64,000 nucleotides of DNA, taken from positions 186,001 through 250,000 of the forward strand of contig CAYNTK010000003.1 in NCBI GenBank assembly GCA_964400285.1, given 5' to 3'. The notes under the pieces are model-generated. The model made no database searches and had not been told where the DNA came from. It was given only the letters and a program-made list of their open reading frames with translations. A program made the translations under genes and the position numbers. Origin of the DNA: FEN-1279 sp964400285. GTDB taxonomy: Bacteria; Bacteroidota; Ignavibacteria; Tepidaquicellales; Tepidaquicellaceae. The number at the start of each line of letters is the position of its first letter. The stretch's first letter is position 1. Shown here one piece after another: positions 52,916 through 63,296 of this stretch.

Positions 52916-55348
52916 CTAATATACGAAATTTCTTTTTAATCTTAAGGACATAAAAACCATTGCAGTTAAATAAAAAATTCCTGAAATAATAAAGACAATT
53001 TTAAATCCAAAAATCATAGCAAATATCATTGAAATTACCGTTCCGATTACCGAAAAAAATCCATTAATCGCCCACGCTAATGGAATAAATCTGCTTTCAC
53101 TATCCTGTATCAAAGATATTCCGATGGGAAACGGCATACCCATAAAAAATCCAAGTGGGAAGATTATTATTATCGAAATTATTATTCTAATTGTTATTCC
53201 TGCACTTGAAAAAACATTAAATATAAAAGGATTCAACAAACCCAATAAAATAGAATAAACTCCTATAATCATAAAAACCATCAATACTTTTTGTTTTTTT
53301 ATCTTTGTGTTTAATAAGTTAGAGTATTTACTCCCAATACCCGAAGCGACTAACATTGTAGCAATAACAGTTAACATTGTATAAATAGGTTGTCCTAAAA
53401 ATAAAGTGAATTTTTGAATCAATGCAATCTGAAGCATTATATAACCAAGCCCAAGTAAAGCAAAATATATTAAATATTTCTTCTCAAATTCATTTTCAGT
53501 TTCTTTCTTTTTAAAAATAAACGGTAGAATTAAAAATATAAAAGATATCAACAATATTTGAACAAGCATCACTACGAGAGTTACTTCTGCAACAGGTTTA
53601 TCTTTCAGAGCAAGTATTGCTTTATTGTTTTGAGAAAAAGTTTCTTTTACATTTGCCCAATTGAAATTACCGAAACCAAAATTATCATCGAAAAACGGTT
53701 TATCATCGGTTGCAGGAATTAAATTCGGTTTTCCTTTTATTATATCTTCAATATCATTTGACTCAACTAATTCCTTATAAACCCCTTCCTGATTCTCAAG
53801 CGGGTCGTATTCTATATCGAGACTTAACATTGAAGCTTCATACCTGACATTTATTACATCCAAATCATCAAATCCGTTTTTCTTGTATACTATTCCTGCC
53901 ATAAAACTTTTACTTTCTTCAAAATCATTTAACGGACGTCTGAAGACAATAAAGTTTTTCTTATCATCTTTAATCCCTAATTCTTTCCCTGCAATTTTAA
54001 ATGTAGTAATAAGTTTTTGTATCTGAGTCTCCGGTCTGGATATATAAATAACACCGTCACTTTTTAAATGATTCAAATAATCCATAACGGCTTCTTTTGT
54101 CATAATGTAATTCTCCACCATACTCATCGCACCACTCGATACCGCTGAAGAAGAAATTGTATGAGCCGAAATTATCACATCATTTAAAACCTTATCGCTT
54201 CTAATAACCAAACGTGCATCATCCGTAATAATTTTAACATTTTTATTATTTTTTATTAATGGTCCTGTCCAGTAAACGAGTTTATTACTGATTAAATCAT
54301 TTAATAATCCGTTAATCTCAACCCCGATTACTTCATTTGCATTATGATATAGACTTACAAGTATTTCTCCACCTCCTCCCGAACCGAGAATAAATACCCT
54401 GCCAATCGAATCCTTCCCGCAGGCAAAAGCGAGATTCGATGCATCAGCAGGCTTGGTCAGAGGTGGTAATCTTTTTACGTTTGGTATATTAGTTGTTGCA
54501 TTTCCTTCATCTATAATGGCAAGGTTTACATCGTAACCGTCAGGCGACGGTTCTTCATCTTTCATTACATCTATTTTTGAAATTGTATTCCATCCGGAAA
54601 ACACTTTCAAATCAGATCTTGAATGAATATAGTTTCCAAATATTTTATTCTCAGTTACTCTTATTGGCAACCTTGAATCTTTATCAATTAAAAATGAAAA
54701 ACCCAAGCACATTAATATAAAAGAGATTAATACATAGACCTTATGATTTTCAAAACCAAAAATTATTGCTGCAAGAAAACCAAATGCTGCAATAAATACC
54801 ATTATTCCATTACCTCCAAATTGCGGCATCAATAAAACAAAAGCGAAACAAGATAAACCCGCACCAACTAAATCGAAAAAATATAACTTAGATACTTGAT
54901 TTTTAAACTTTGATAGTAAAATCGAAATTATAAGTCCCGAAAAGAAAAAAGGAATCGTAATTAATAAATAATAAATTGGCAAATATATAAACTGAATTGT
55001 GTCAGTAAATAAACTAAAAGGGTCAAATGGAATAAGATTTATAATTAAAAAACTTATAATGACAGTCGCTCCAAAACACATAGAAAGTATTGCAAGAAGT
55101 TTATCGGTTTTTATTTCTTTAAGTTTTTTACTTAATGAAAAAACAACTCCACTTATACCAAACCCCAACAAAGCAACACTTATAATCATAAATGCAAAGT
55201 GATACCATAGTGAAACCGAAAGAACACGAGTCATAGAAAACTCTAACAACAAAGTAGCTAAAGCTATTAGAAATATTCCTGCAAAATAGGATTTTTTTAC
55301 TGCTTCAGGTTTTGTAACCGGTTTTATTGATTTAATAGACTTTGCCAA
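52916..55348 (-). CDS. Multi-spanning membrane protein with spermidine-synthase-like domain
   Basis: An 810-residue protein. About seven helices lead into a SAM-binding domain (about residues 240-520) with VFILGSGGGGEILVSLYHNANEVIGVEI and KIITDDARLVIRSD, followed by about seven further helices. The usual aminopropyltransferase DxxDP motif is replaced by VIISAHTIS, so polyamine synthesis is doubtful. The start is TTG at 55348, directly after the TGA of the channel gene. Such fusions are widespread but uncharacterised. Confidence 0.75.
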   Translation of the reverse strand: MAKSIKSIKPVTKPEAVKKSYFAGIFLIALATLLLEFSMTRVLSVSLWYHFAFMIISVALLGFGISGVVFSLSKKLKEIKTDKLLAILSMCFGATVIISFLIINLIPFDPFSLFTDTIQFIYLPIYYLLITIPFFFSGLIISILLSKFKNQVSKLYFFDLVGAGLSCFAFVLLMPQFGGNGIMVFIAAFGFLAAIIFGFENHKVYVLISFILMCLGFSFLIDKDSRLPIRVTENKIFGNYIHSRSDLKVFSGWNTISKIDVMKDEEPSPDGYDVNLAIIDEGNATTNIPNVKRLPPLTKPADASNLAFACGKDSIGRVFILGSGGGGEILVSLYHNANEVIGVEINGLLNDLISNKLVYWTGPLIKNNKNVKIITDDARLVIRSDKVLNDVIISAHTISSSAVSSGAMSMVENYIMTKEAVMDYLNHLKSDGVIYISRPETQIQKLITTFKIAGKELGIKDDKKNFIVFRRPLNDFEESKSFMAGIVYKKNGFDDLDVINVRYEASMLSLDIEYDPLENQEGVYKELVESNDIEDIIKGKPNLIPATDDKPFFDDNFGFGNFNWANVKETFSQNNKAILALKDKPVAEVTLVVMLVQILLISFIFLILPFIFKKKETENEFEKKYLIYFALLGLGYIMLQIALIQKFTLFLGQPIYTMLTVIATMLVASGIGSKYSNLLNTKIKKQKVLMVFMIIGVYSILLGLLNPFIFNVFSSAGITIRIIISIIIIFPLGFFMGMPFPIGISLIQDSESRFIPLAWAINGFFSVIGTVISMIFAMIFGFKIVFIISGIFYLTAMVFMSLRLKRNFVY

Positions 55349-56161
55349 TCAAGTAATCTCCTTTCCACAATGCGGACATACTTTTTTCTTTCTAATTTCT
55401 TGCGTGAATGCTGATGCTAAAATACCTGTCGGTAATGCTACCATACAAAGCCCTAATAAAGATATTAAGCTTGTCAAGAACTTCCCAGTTGGGGTTATTG
55501 GATATATATCACCATATCCAACAGAAGTCAGAGTTTCTACTGCCCAATACATACTTTCAGGAATATTTCTAAATTTATCTGGTTGTGCTTCATGCTCAGC
55601 CATATAAATAAAGCTTGAGGATAATACTATTAATATTATCGAAATCGAAAAAGTTAAAATTAATTCTTCTTTTTTTGATTTTATAACTTTTCCAAGTATA
55701 TTAAATGCGTCCGAATATCTTCCCAATTTGAAAATTCTAATAAATCTAAACAACCTAAGCAATCTGATAAAAATAAAATCAATGCGAGTCATTGTGTATA
55801 AATAAAAAGGTAGAAATGCAAATAAATCAATCAATGCAAATACTGAAAAAGCATATTTTATTCTTCCTATAATTGGTCTACTATATTTTCCTATAAATGT
55901 ACAAGTCCAAAGTCTTAAAATATATTCAATAGTAAAAACTATAACTGTAAAAGTCTCAAAAATAAAAAAAATGTTATGATACCTTTTTGAAAATATTTCT
56001 ACAGTCTCTAAAATAAAAACGATAGTATTTAAAATTATTAAAGAAATAATAAAATAATCGAATATTTTTTTTACAAAAGTATCACCTGCAGAGGGTTCTA
56101 GAATTTCAAAAACTTTTCTTTTTATTTTATTATACATACTATTCTCCTTTTTCTTTAACAA
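55349..56161 (-). CDS. Voltage-gated potassium channel (Kv-like)
   Basis: A 270-residue six-helix channel. The S4 voltage sensor is IFIRLLRLFRFIRIFKLGRYS, with arginines at every third position. The pore has the selectivity filter TLTSVGYGDIYPIT and S6 follows. The C-terminus ends with one CPHCGKE pair, which may be half of a zinc site formed in the tetramer. It resembles KvLm/KvAP-type bacterial channels. Its stop abuts the start of the spermidine-synthase-like gene with no spacer. Confidence 0.92.
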   Translation of the reverse strand: MLKKKENSMYNKIKRKVFEILEPSAGDTFVKKIFDYFIISLIILNTIVFILETVEIFSKRYHNIFFIFETFTVIVFTIEYILRLWTCTFIGKYSRPIIGRIKYAFSVFALIDLFAFLPFYLYTMTRIDFIFIRLLRLFRFIRIFKLGRYSDAFNILGKVIKSKKEELILTFSISIILIVLSSSFIYMAEHEAQPDKFRNIPESMYWAVETLTSVGYGDIYPITPTGKFLTSLISLLGLCMVALPTGILASAFTQEIRKKKVCPHCGKEIT

Positions 56162-56282
56162 AAGGTATAGCTTTTTAAAGCTATTATTACTTTATTTAAT
56201 ATTACATTAAAATAAAACAATGACAATAAAAATTATACTATCTAATTTCACTATTATAATACTTTCTGTTATTTAAAAGTCA

Positions 56283-58052
56283 TCACTGATTACTAAAATC
56301 CCAACCAAGATAATTTACATGTTTCAGTATAATAAATCCACAAATCAATCCTACAAAGATATAAATAAATCCATACAAATAATCTCCAAGTATAATTTTT
56401 CCTATTGCAAATAAAAACGAATAAAGTAAAATCACTCCAAGACCCCAATCGAGAAATAATATTCCGTAACCTTTGTCAGACTTGACTTCAGGAAGTTTTG
56501 CTGCAATCTTTTTCCAGCCAAATCCACCTGGATGAACACGCCTATAAAAATTTAATAAAGTTTCTTCTTTAGTCGGCTTGGTTAAAAATGAAGTTACTAT
56601 CCATGCTATAGTCGTAATCGGAACAATAATATACAATGTCTGCGGAAATGCAACTTTAAAATTTCCAAAATGCAAAACTCCGTACACAACAAACGGAGTC
56701 ATTGTCGCTACTATCTCGCTTATGGCATTCACTCTCCACCAGAACCACCTTAAAATCAAAACCAGCCCCAGCCCTGCTCCGCATTCAATCACAAATGCCC
56801 ATACTCCCGAAATCGTGGACATAAAATTTGTTATTAACACTGCAATAATCATAAAAACTACCGTCATCCATCTCGAAGCAGTTACATAATGTTTATCCGT
56901 TTCATTCGGCTTCAAAAATCTTTTATAAAAATCATTTATGAAATATGAAGTTCCCCAGTTCAGATGTGTTGCTATCGTAGACATTGAAGCCGCAAAGAAA
57001 GTTGCAAGTAATAAACCTTTTAATCCAACAGGGAGAAAATCATTCATTGCTTTTACATAACCAAGCCCCTTATCAGCCATCGATAAATCGGGATAAAGCA
57101 CTATTGCGGAAAGTGCCACGATTATCCAAGGCCACGGACGTAAACAATAGTGGGCAACTTGAAAGAATAATGTTGCAAGTAGTGAGTGTTTTTCGTTTTT
57201 GGCGGACATTATTCTTTGAGCTACGTAGCCCCCGCCACCAGGCTCGGCACCTGGATACCAGCTTGCCCACCATTGAATTCCTATATATGCTAAAAATGTT
57301 GATACAGTCATCATTAATATACCACCTGTATTTCCAGCACTTTCTTCACTCCCGATTTGAGGTGTGAACTTTAATGCCCAATCTGGAAGTTTTGCCTGTA
57401 AACCTGCAATACCTCCAATCTGTTCGGAGTTCACAACTATTATAGCAAGAATAATACATCCTGTCATTTTAATAATAAACTGGAAAGAGTCAGTTACAGC
57501 AACTCCCCATAATCCTGACATTGCAGAAATTATTGCTGTGATTATCATTATTCCCAAAATAAATAACATCACATTTCCATCATTTATCTGCTCGGGAAAC
57601 ATTCCCTTTAAAATTTTTCCAAGAGCAAGATTTACCCAACCCATAATTATAACATTCATAAATATTCCAAGATATATCGCCTTGAATCCTCTTAAAAAAG
57701 AAGCGGCTTTTCCTGAATACCTCAACTCAATAAATTCAACATCTGTTAATATATTCGCTCTTCTCCACAACCTCGCAAAGAAAAACACAGTCAGCATTCC
57801 ACCAATCATCATATTCCACCAAAGCCAGTTTCCCGCAATTCCATTCTGACCGACAAGCTCCGTAACAGCAAGGGGAGTATCTGCGGCAAAAGTCGTCGCT
57901 ACCATTGAAAGCCCAGCAAGCCACCACGCCATTTTTCTTCCCGAGAGGAAAAAGTTCTCCGTGTTGCCGCTTGATTTTTTGTAATAATATAAACCGATAA
58001 GTATGTTGATTATGAAATAAACAACAACAATAGACCAGTCAATAATGTGCAT
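56283..58052 (-). CDS. Sodium:solute symporter (SSS family)
   Basis: A 589-residue transporter with about 14 membrane helices, beginning IIDWSIVVVYFIINILIGLYYYKKSSGNTENFFLSGRKM, the SSS-family opening. SMVATTFAADTPLAVTELVGQ carries the first sodium-site helix. The long central loop has APGAEPGGGGYVAQRIMSAKNEKHS. The substrate (sugar, amino acid or carboxylate) is not clear. Its G/C-ending codon use is higher than that of the channel gene upstream. It is monocistronic. Confidence 0.88.
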   Translation of the reverse strand: MHIIDWSIVVVYFIINILIGLYYYKKSSGNTENFFLSGRKMAWWLAGLSMVATTFAADTPLAVTELVGQNGIAGNWLWWNMMIGGMLTVFFFARLWRRANILTDVEFIELRYSGKAASFLRGFKAIYLGIFMNVIIMGWVNLALGKILKGMFPEQINDGNVMLFILGIMIITAIISAMSGLWGVAVTDSFQFIIKMTGCIILAIIVVNSEQIGGIAGLQAKLPDWALKFTPQIGSEESAGNTGGILMMTVSTFLAYIGIQWWASWYPGAEPGGGGYVAQRIMSAKNEKHSLLATLFFQVAHYCLRPWPWIIVALSAIVLYPDLSMADKGLGYVKAMNDFLPVGLKGLLLATFFAASMSTIATHLNWGTSYFINDFYKRFLKPNETDKHYVTASRWMTVVFMIIAVLITNFMSTISGVWAFVIECGAGLGLVLILRWFWWRVNAISEIVATMTPFVVYGVLHFGNFKVAFPQTLYIIVPITTIAWIVTSFLTKPTKEETLLNFYRRVHPGGFGWKKIAAKLPEVKSDKGYGILFLDWGLGVILLYSFLFAIGKIILGDYLYGFIYIFVGLICGFIILKHVNYLGWDFSNQ

Positions 58053-58082
58053 AAAATAATATTTGTATTTATAAACTGAAGC

Positions 58083-58673
58083 TTATTTTTTTTCAATAGT
58101 TGAATTTCTATAACCTGAAAATACACACGCAAAAATTGCAACCATCTTATAACCTGCTTTTTCATTTTTTAAATAATCTGTTATAGACCAGCTTTTCCAT
58201 GCTTCTTTTCCTGAAAATGTAGTGCTAACATTCATATTCCCACCATAATTATAAATCCTCCAGTATTTCCATGCATCATCTCCAGAAAAAACAGTTGTAA
58301 CTTTTAAAGTAGTATAACCTGATTCATCTATTACATTCCACTCTTTCCATGCATCGTCTCCATTATAAGTTGTTCTTAAATATCCATAACAATCATCAAA
58401 TTCATACCTCCAGTATTTCCATCCATTTTCACCTGACCAAACTGTTCTTATAGTTCCACAGTAGTTTTGTAAATTAATATCCCAATATGTCCATGCATCA
58501 TCTCCAGAAAAAACAGTTTTTATTGCGCCGCTTATTCCATTATAATCCACCCACCAGTCTTTCCATGCATCCTTACCTGAAAATTTTGTACTAATACGCG
58601 TGAAGTTATTACTCTGGGAATACAGGCAAATGGAAAAAAGAAAAATTAATATTGTAAAAAATATTTTTCTCAT
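58083..58673 (-). CDS. Secreted protein of six 24-residue Trp-rich repeats
   Basis: A 196-residue protein with a signal peptide (residues 1-20) and six repeats. The anchor motif [FWY][SN]Gx[DN][AG]W recurs at residues 31, 55, 79, 103, 129 and 153, giving a period of 24 (one of 26). Each unit reads like TVFSGDDAWKYWRI then a GxIxT strand, so a beta-repeat fold (propeller or beta-solenoid) is plausible. A degenerate FSG appears near residue 185. It overlaps the omega-amidase gene by four bases. No known function; carbohydrate or surface binding is a guess. Confidence 0.7.
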   Translation of the reverse strand: MRKIFFTILIFLFSICLYSQSNNFTRISTKFSGKDAWKDWWVDYNGISGAIKTVFSGDDAWTYWDINLQNYCGTIRTVWSGENGWKYWRYEFDDCYGYLRTTYNGDDAWKEWNVIDESGYTTLKVTTVFSGDDAWKYWRIYNYGGNMNVSTTFSGKEAWKSWSITDYLKNEKAGYKMVAIFACVFSGYRNSTIEKK

Positions 58674-59446
58674 AAAATAATTTTAAAATTATCTGCATCT
58701 TTATATGCAGGAAATTTTTCTCTAAACTTTCTTAATATATTAATTTTTAACTCTCCGGTATACATCCCTCTTTTATTTTTTGCATTTAATATATATTTAC
58801 CCATTGGATTTATAATTGCAGAATCACCTGAATATTTAAATCCGTTTTTATCCGAACCAGTTCTATTGACACCTATCACATAACTTTGATTTTCAATAGC
58901 ACGAGCAACTAATAAACTCTTCCAGTAATAATTCCTTTCGACTGGCCAATTTGCAATGAATACAGCTACATCATAATTATTTCTACTTCTACACCATACA
59001 GGAAATCTCAAATCATAACAAATGAAAAACGCAATCCTCCAATTTTTAATTTCTACTATTAAATGTTTGTTCCCACTCGAATATACCGAATGTTCCTTTG
59101 CCATTCTGAATAGATGCCTCTTATCATAAAACTTTATTTCTCCTTCAGGTAAACTAACTATTAATCTGTTGTAATATTTTTTCCCGGATTTTATTATCAC
59201 ACTCCCGCAAACCGCCGCATTTAATCTTTTCGAATATTTCTTAACAAACTGAACTGCTCTGCCGTTCATATCCTCCGCATATTCTCCAACATTCATCGTA
59301 AATCCCGTTGTAAACATTTCCGGAAAAACCACTAATTCAGTTTTTCCAATAAATGATTCAAGTTTCGCTGAGAGAAACCTTATGTTTTTATCTATGTCCT
59401 CCCAATATATAGGATATTGAACTACTGTAACCCTTAAATTCCGCAT
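58670..59446 (-). CDS. Carbon-nitrogen hydrolase, omega-amidase (YafV/Nit2)-like
   Basis: A 258-residue nitrilase-superfamily amidase. The catalytic triad is Glu in LVVFPEMFTTGF, Lys in FYDKRHLFRM and Cys in FFICYDLRFPVW. The motif FTMNVGEYAEDMNG is typical of YafV-like omega-amidases, which hydrolyse alpha-ketoglutaramate or alpha-ketosuccinamate and remove toxic amide side products. It is cytoplasmic. The downstream repeat protein overlaps its stop, so the two are coupled. Confidence 0.85.
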   Translation of the reverse strand: MRNLRVTVVQYPIYWEDIDKNIRFLSAKLESFIGKTELVVFPEMFTTGFTMNVGEYAEDMNGRAVQFVKKYSKRLNAAVCGSVIIKSGKKYYNRLIVSLPEGEIKFYDKRHLFRMAKEHSVYSSGNKHLIVEIKNWRIAFFICYDLRFPVWCRSRNNYDVAVFIANWPVERNYYWKSLLVARAIENQSYVIGVNRTGSDKNGFKYSGDSAIINPMGKYILNAKNKRGMYTGELKINILRKFREKFPAYKDADNFKIIL

Positions 59447-59597
59447 TTTATTTTTTTAACCCTTTTAAAATAAAATTAAATCCAAAAAGTAGAAAGCAAT
59501 AAATTTGGGGTAATATTTTAATTTAGAGGTAAAATTGTGAATATATTCTTTAGTAAAATGTAAATATTTTTAATTAATCTTTCTAAAAATTTACTCT

Positions 59598-62345
59598 ATG
59601 AAAAAAATATTCTTTACTTTTTATTTTCTTCTTTTTACATCATGCTTATTCGCTCAGGATACATCGAAAATTCCTCTCGACCATAATGTATATGAAAGCT
59701 GGAAGCGACTCGAAAAAGCTAAAATCTCTCCGGATGGTAAATGGATTACATACGAAGTTAATCCTCAAAAAGGTGACGGTCTGCTTCAAATCTACAATAC
59801 CGAAACCGGATTTAAGGATTCTGTTTCAAGAGGTTATGATGCCGTTTTCTCCCCGAATTCCGATTTCATCGCTTTTAAAATTAAAGCTGAAGAAAAAATC
59901 ATAAGGGACTTAAAAATTCAGAAAAAAAAGAAAGAACAATTTCCAGATGACTCTCTTGGAATATATTTAAATAAAACAGTTAAAAAATATCCTAACCTGA
60001 TTTCTTTTTCTATCCCAAAAGAAAAAGAAAGTTTTATAGCATTTAAAAATAAATGTATAGACTCAACATTGAAAGATGATACAACAAAATATACTTTTTT
60101 GCATATACTAAACCCGATTACAGGATTTGAAATAAAACATAAAGAAGTCAGCGAATATGATTTTTCAAAAAATGGAAAAATCCTTGCTTTTATTGCTGAA
60201 ACTAAAAACGGTAAAAAAGATTCGAACTCATTATATATTTTCGATACAAAAAATGAAAACCTAACAAAAATTACACAAAAAAAAGGAATTATAAAAAAAC
60301 TTGCTATTGATGATAAAGGCGAACAAATAGCATTTTTGCATTCTAAAGATACTAATTCGGTTAAAAGATATGGTTTATATTACTGGAATAGCAAAACTAA
60401 TTCCGTCAAACTAATTGCTGACACATCAATTTCCGAAATGCCTGAAGGATGGGAACTTAGTCTAAATGAATCTATGTATTTTTCAGAAGATGGTACTAAA
60501 TTATTTTTTCAAACTGCTCCGAAAATTCCTTATGAAACTAAAGACACAATTCCTGATGACGAAAAATGCAGAGTGGATATATGGAACTGGAATGATGGTT
60601 TACTACAATCACAACAAGTTCACGATTTGGAAAAAGAGAAAAAAAGAACGTATTTAGCATTATACAATATACAAAAAAATAAAATTTTACAACTCGCAGA
60701 TGAGGATATACAAACTGTTAAAACTATTAATAAAGGTAATAGTAATTTTGCATATGGAACATCAGAAAAACAATATCAGAAACTTACATCATGGGAAGAT
60801 GCAACGTATAGAGACTACTATATCATTAATCTCGAAACAGGTGAAAAAAAATTAATCGCAGAGAAGAAAAAATATTACGCAGATTTTTCTCCACTCGGAT
60901 ATTATTTTCTTTACTATGAGCCAAATGATAGCTCATATCATTCTTATTCTGTAAAAGATGAAAAAGAATATATAATCACAAAATCAATTCCAACAAAATT
61001 ATACGATGAAGAATTCGACGAACCACGAGACCCCGAGCAATACGGTATTGCAGGCTGGACTAAAAATGATGAGTCAGTATTAATTTATGATAAATACGAC
61101 ATCTGGGAAGTTAATCCGAAAAATGAATCATCTCCAGTAAACATTACTAAAATTGGAAGAGACACAAAAACTATTCTTAGATATATAAAAACAGATAAAG
61201 ATTCAATACATATTCCGAATAATATCTTACTTAATGTTCGAAATGAAGAAACAACATTCGAGGGTTTTTATTCTCTGGATATAAATTCAGATAATTCTCT
61301 AAATGAGCTTATAATGGTTGATTATGGATTTACCGAACCTATAAAATCAAAACAATCAAATAAAATAATTTGGCAAAGATATTCATACTATGAATTTCCT
61401 GATTTGTGGGTTAGCAATTTGGATTTTTCTAATCCACTAAAAATTTCAAATGCTAATCCACAACAAACAAAATATTTATGGGGAACAGTAGAACTATTCA
61501 AATGGAAAGATTCTTCCGGAGTTGAGCAAAAAGGTCTTGTTTATAAACCCGAAAATTTCGACCCAAATAAGCAATATCCAATGATTGTATATTTTTATGA
61601 AAAATACACACATCGAATTCACGCGCATTATATTCCAAATCCAAGTAGGTCAGTTATTAACTTTCCACTGTATAATAGTAACGGATATGTTATATTCATT
61701 CCCGATATAAAATATAAAATTGGTTACCCTGGAAAAAGCGCATATAATACAGTTGTAAGTGGAACCTATGCATTATTAGAAAAAGGATTTATAGATAAAT
61801 ACAATATTGGACTGCAAGGTCAGAGCTGGGGAGGTTATCAGGCAGCATATATAGTTACAAGAACAAACTTGTTTAAAGCCGCAATGACTGGAGCACCAGT
61901 TGCTAATATGACAAGTGCTTACGGTGGAATAAGATTAGAATCAGGTATGGTAAGACAATTTCAATATGAACAAAGCCAAAGCAGACTTGGAAAAACTTTG
62001 TGGGAAGGATTTGACTTATATTTTGAAAATTCTCCTTTGTTCTTTGCCGATAAAATAGAAACACCAGTATTAATAATGTCTAATGATAACGATGGAGCAG
62101 TCCCACATCAACAGGGAATAGAATTTTTCACTGCTTTAAGAAGATTGAATAAACCTGTGTGGATGCTTACTTATAACGATGAAGAGCACAATCTAACAAA
62201 ATGGCCAACAAGAGTTGACTTATCAAAACGTATGAAACAGTTTTTCGACCACTACTTAAAAGGTGAACCTATACCCGTGTGGATGTCCGAAGGTGTTAAG
62301 GCAATAGAAAAAGGAATTAAAGATGGATTTGATCTGAAAAAATAA
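59598..62345 (+). CDS. Secreted S9 family peptidase (prolyl oligopeptidase-like)
   Basis: A 915-residue peptidase with a clear signal peptide (cleavage after CLFAQ). Residues of about 30-600 form a beta-propeller, and the C-terminal hydrolase has the triad Ser in LQGQSWGGYQAAY, Asp in MSNDNDGAVPHQQ and His in NDEEHNLTKW. Its length and motifs match large S9 peptidases found in the Bacteroidota group, which probably degrade oligopeptides in the periplasm. It stands alone and divergent from the amidase. Confidence 0.9.
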   Translation: MKKIFFTFYFLLFTSCLFAQDTSKIPLDHNVYESWKRLEKAKISPDGKWITYEVNPQKGDGLLQIYNTETGFKDSVSRGYDAVFSPNSDFIAFKIKAEEKIIRDLKIQKKKKEQFPDDSLGIYLNKTVKKYPNLISFSIPKEKESFIAFKNKCIDSTLKDDTTKYTFLHILNPITGFEIKHKEVSEYDFSKNGKILAFIAETKNGKKDSNSLYIFDTKNENLTKITQKKGIIKKLAIDDKGEQIAFLHSKDTNSVKRYGLYYWNSKTNSVKLIADTSISEMPEGWELSLNESMYFSEDGTKLFFQTAPKIPYETKDTIPDDEKCRVDIWNWNDGLLQSQQVHDLEKEKKRTYLALYNIQKNKILQLADEDIQTVKTINKGNSNFAYGTSEKQYQKLTSWEDATYRDYYIINLETGEKKLIAEKKKYYADFSPLGYYFLYYEPNDSSYHSYSVKDEKEYIITKSIPTKLYDEEFDEPRDPEQYGIAGWTKNDESVLIYDKYDIWEVNPKNESSPVNITKIGRDTKTILRYIKTDKDSIHIPNNILLNVRNEETTFEGFYSLDINSDNSLNELIMVDYGFTEPIKSKQSNKIIWQRYSYYEFPDLWVSNLDFSNPLKISNANPQQTKYLWGTVELFKWKDSSGVEQKGLVYKPENFDPNKQYPMIVYFYEKYTHRIHAHYIPNPSRSVINFPLYNSNGYVIFIPDIKYKIGYPGKSAYNTVVSGTYALLEKGFIDKYNIGLQGQSWGGYQAAYIVTRTNLFKAAMTGAPVANMTSAYGGIRLESGMVRQFQYEQSQSRLGKTLWEGFDLYFENSPLFFADKIETPVLIMSNDNDGAVPHQQGIEFFTALRRLNKPVWMLTYNDEEHNLTKWPTRVDLSKRMKQFFDHYLKGEPIPVWMSEGVKAIEKGIKDGFDLKK

Positions 62346-62431
62346 ATCTTTTATTTTAAAAACATAATTCTGATACTGAACAAATACTTATATTTGAATC
62401 ATAAAAAAATTTTAGAATTTAGTATTATATT

Positions 62432-63289
62432 TTAATACCTCTTTCTACTTTTTATTGGAAAACTGTTTTTCAAAATTCGAACTTTATAAATTTTTAATAA
62501 TTCTTTCAACAAATTTTCTAATCTATCTAATTTCAACATGTTGTTTCCATCACTTAATGCTCTCGAAGGATTTGGGTGTGTTTCGATAAAAATCCCGTCA
62601 ATACCTATAGCTATTGCTGCTCGTGCAAGCGGAGCAATAAATTCGGGATTCCCTCCGCTTACTCCGTTTTCTTTCGATGGCATCTGTACTGAATGAGTTG
62701 CATCGAATATAACCGGATATCCAAAACTTTTCATAATAACAAGTCCCCTAAAATCCACAACCAAATTATTATATCCGAATGTTGTGCCCCGCTCGGTTAA
62801 TAAAATTTTATTATTCCCAGTCGAAGCAACTTTTTCTGCCTGATATTTCATTTCAGCAGGGGCAAGAAACTGTCCTTTTTTAATATTAATTATTTTTCCA
62901 GTCTCACCTGCGGCTTCAAGCAGTTCAGTCTGTCTACACAAAAATGCAGGAATCTGCAATACATCAACCACTTCCGCTGCAATACTCGCTTCCACTTCAG
63001 AATGAACATCAGTCAAAACAGGAACATTAAATTCTTTCTTGACGTCCATCAATATTTTCAATGCCTTATCCATTTCTAATCCCCTAAAAGACTTTCCCGA
63101 CGTGCGGTTCGCCTTCATATAGGAAGATTTAAATATATACGGCATTTCCAATTTCGATGTAATTTCTTTCACCCTCTCGCAAGCCTTAAATACAACCGAT
63201 TTATTCTCTACCACACACGGTCCTGCTATCAACAGGAAGTTATTCGTATTCTGAAGTTTCAACTCTTTTTTGAAATATGATGGCAACAT
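62432..63289 (-). CDS. kdsA: 3-deoxy-D-manno-octulosonate 8-phosphate synthase KdsA
   Basis: A 285-residue aldolase-type enzyme that joins PEP and arabinose 5-phosphate to give Kdo 8-phosphate. Motifs are LIAGPCVVENKSVVF, YIFKSSYMKANRTSGKSFRG, LTDVHSE, LCRQTELLEAAGETGKIINIKKGQF and FDATHSVQMP. The Cys of metal-dependent forms (AGPCV) is present, so it is probably the metal-dependent class. It uses the product of kdsD at 6554-7528. It lies eight bases from the upstream SpoU gene. Confidence 0.95.
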   Translation of the reverse strand: MLPSYFKKELKLQNTNNFLLIAGPCVVENKSVVFKACERVKEITSKLEMPYIFKSSYMKANRTSGKSFRGLEMDKALKILMDVKKEFNVPVLTDVHSEVEASIAAEVVDVLQIPAFLCRQTELLEAAGETGKIINIKKGQFLAPAEMKYQAEKVASTGNNKILLTERGTTFGYNNLVVDFRGLVIMKSFGYPVIFDATHSVQMPSKENGVSGGNPEFIAPLARAAIAIGIDGIFIETHPNPSRALSDGNNMLKLDRLENLLKELLKIYKVRILKNSFPIKSRKRY

Positions 63290-63296
63290 TTTTATA

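Noticed and set aside
52916..55348. Genuine spermidine synthase
   Set aside because: The SAM-like glycine loop is present, but the catalytic DxxDP motif is missing and the domain is embedded in a multi-helix membrane protein with no polyamine genes nearby.
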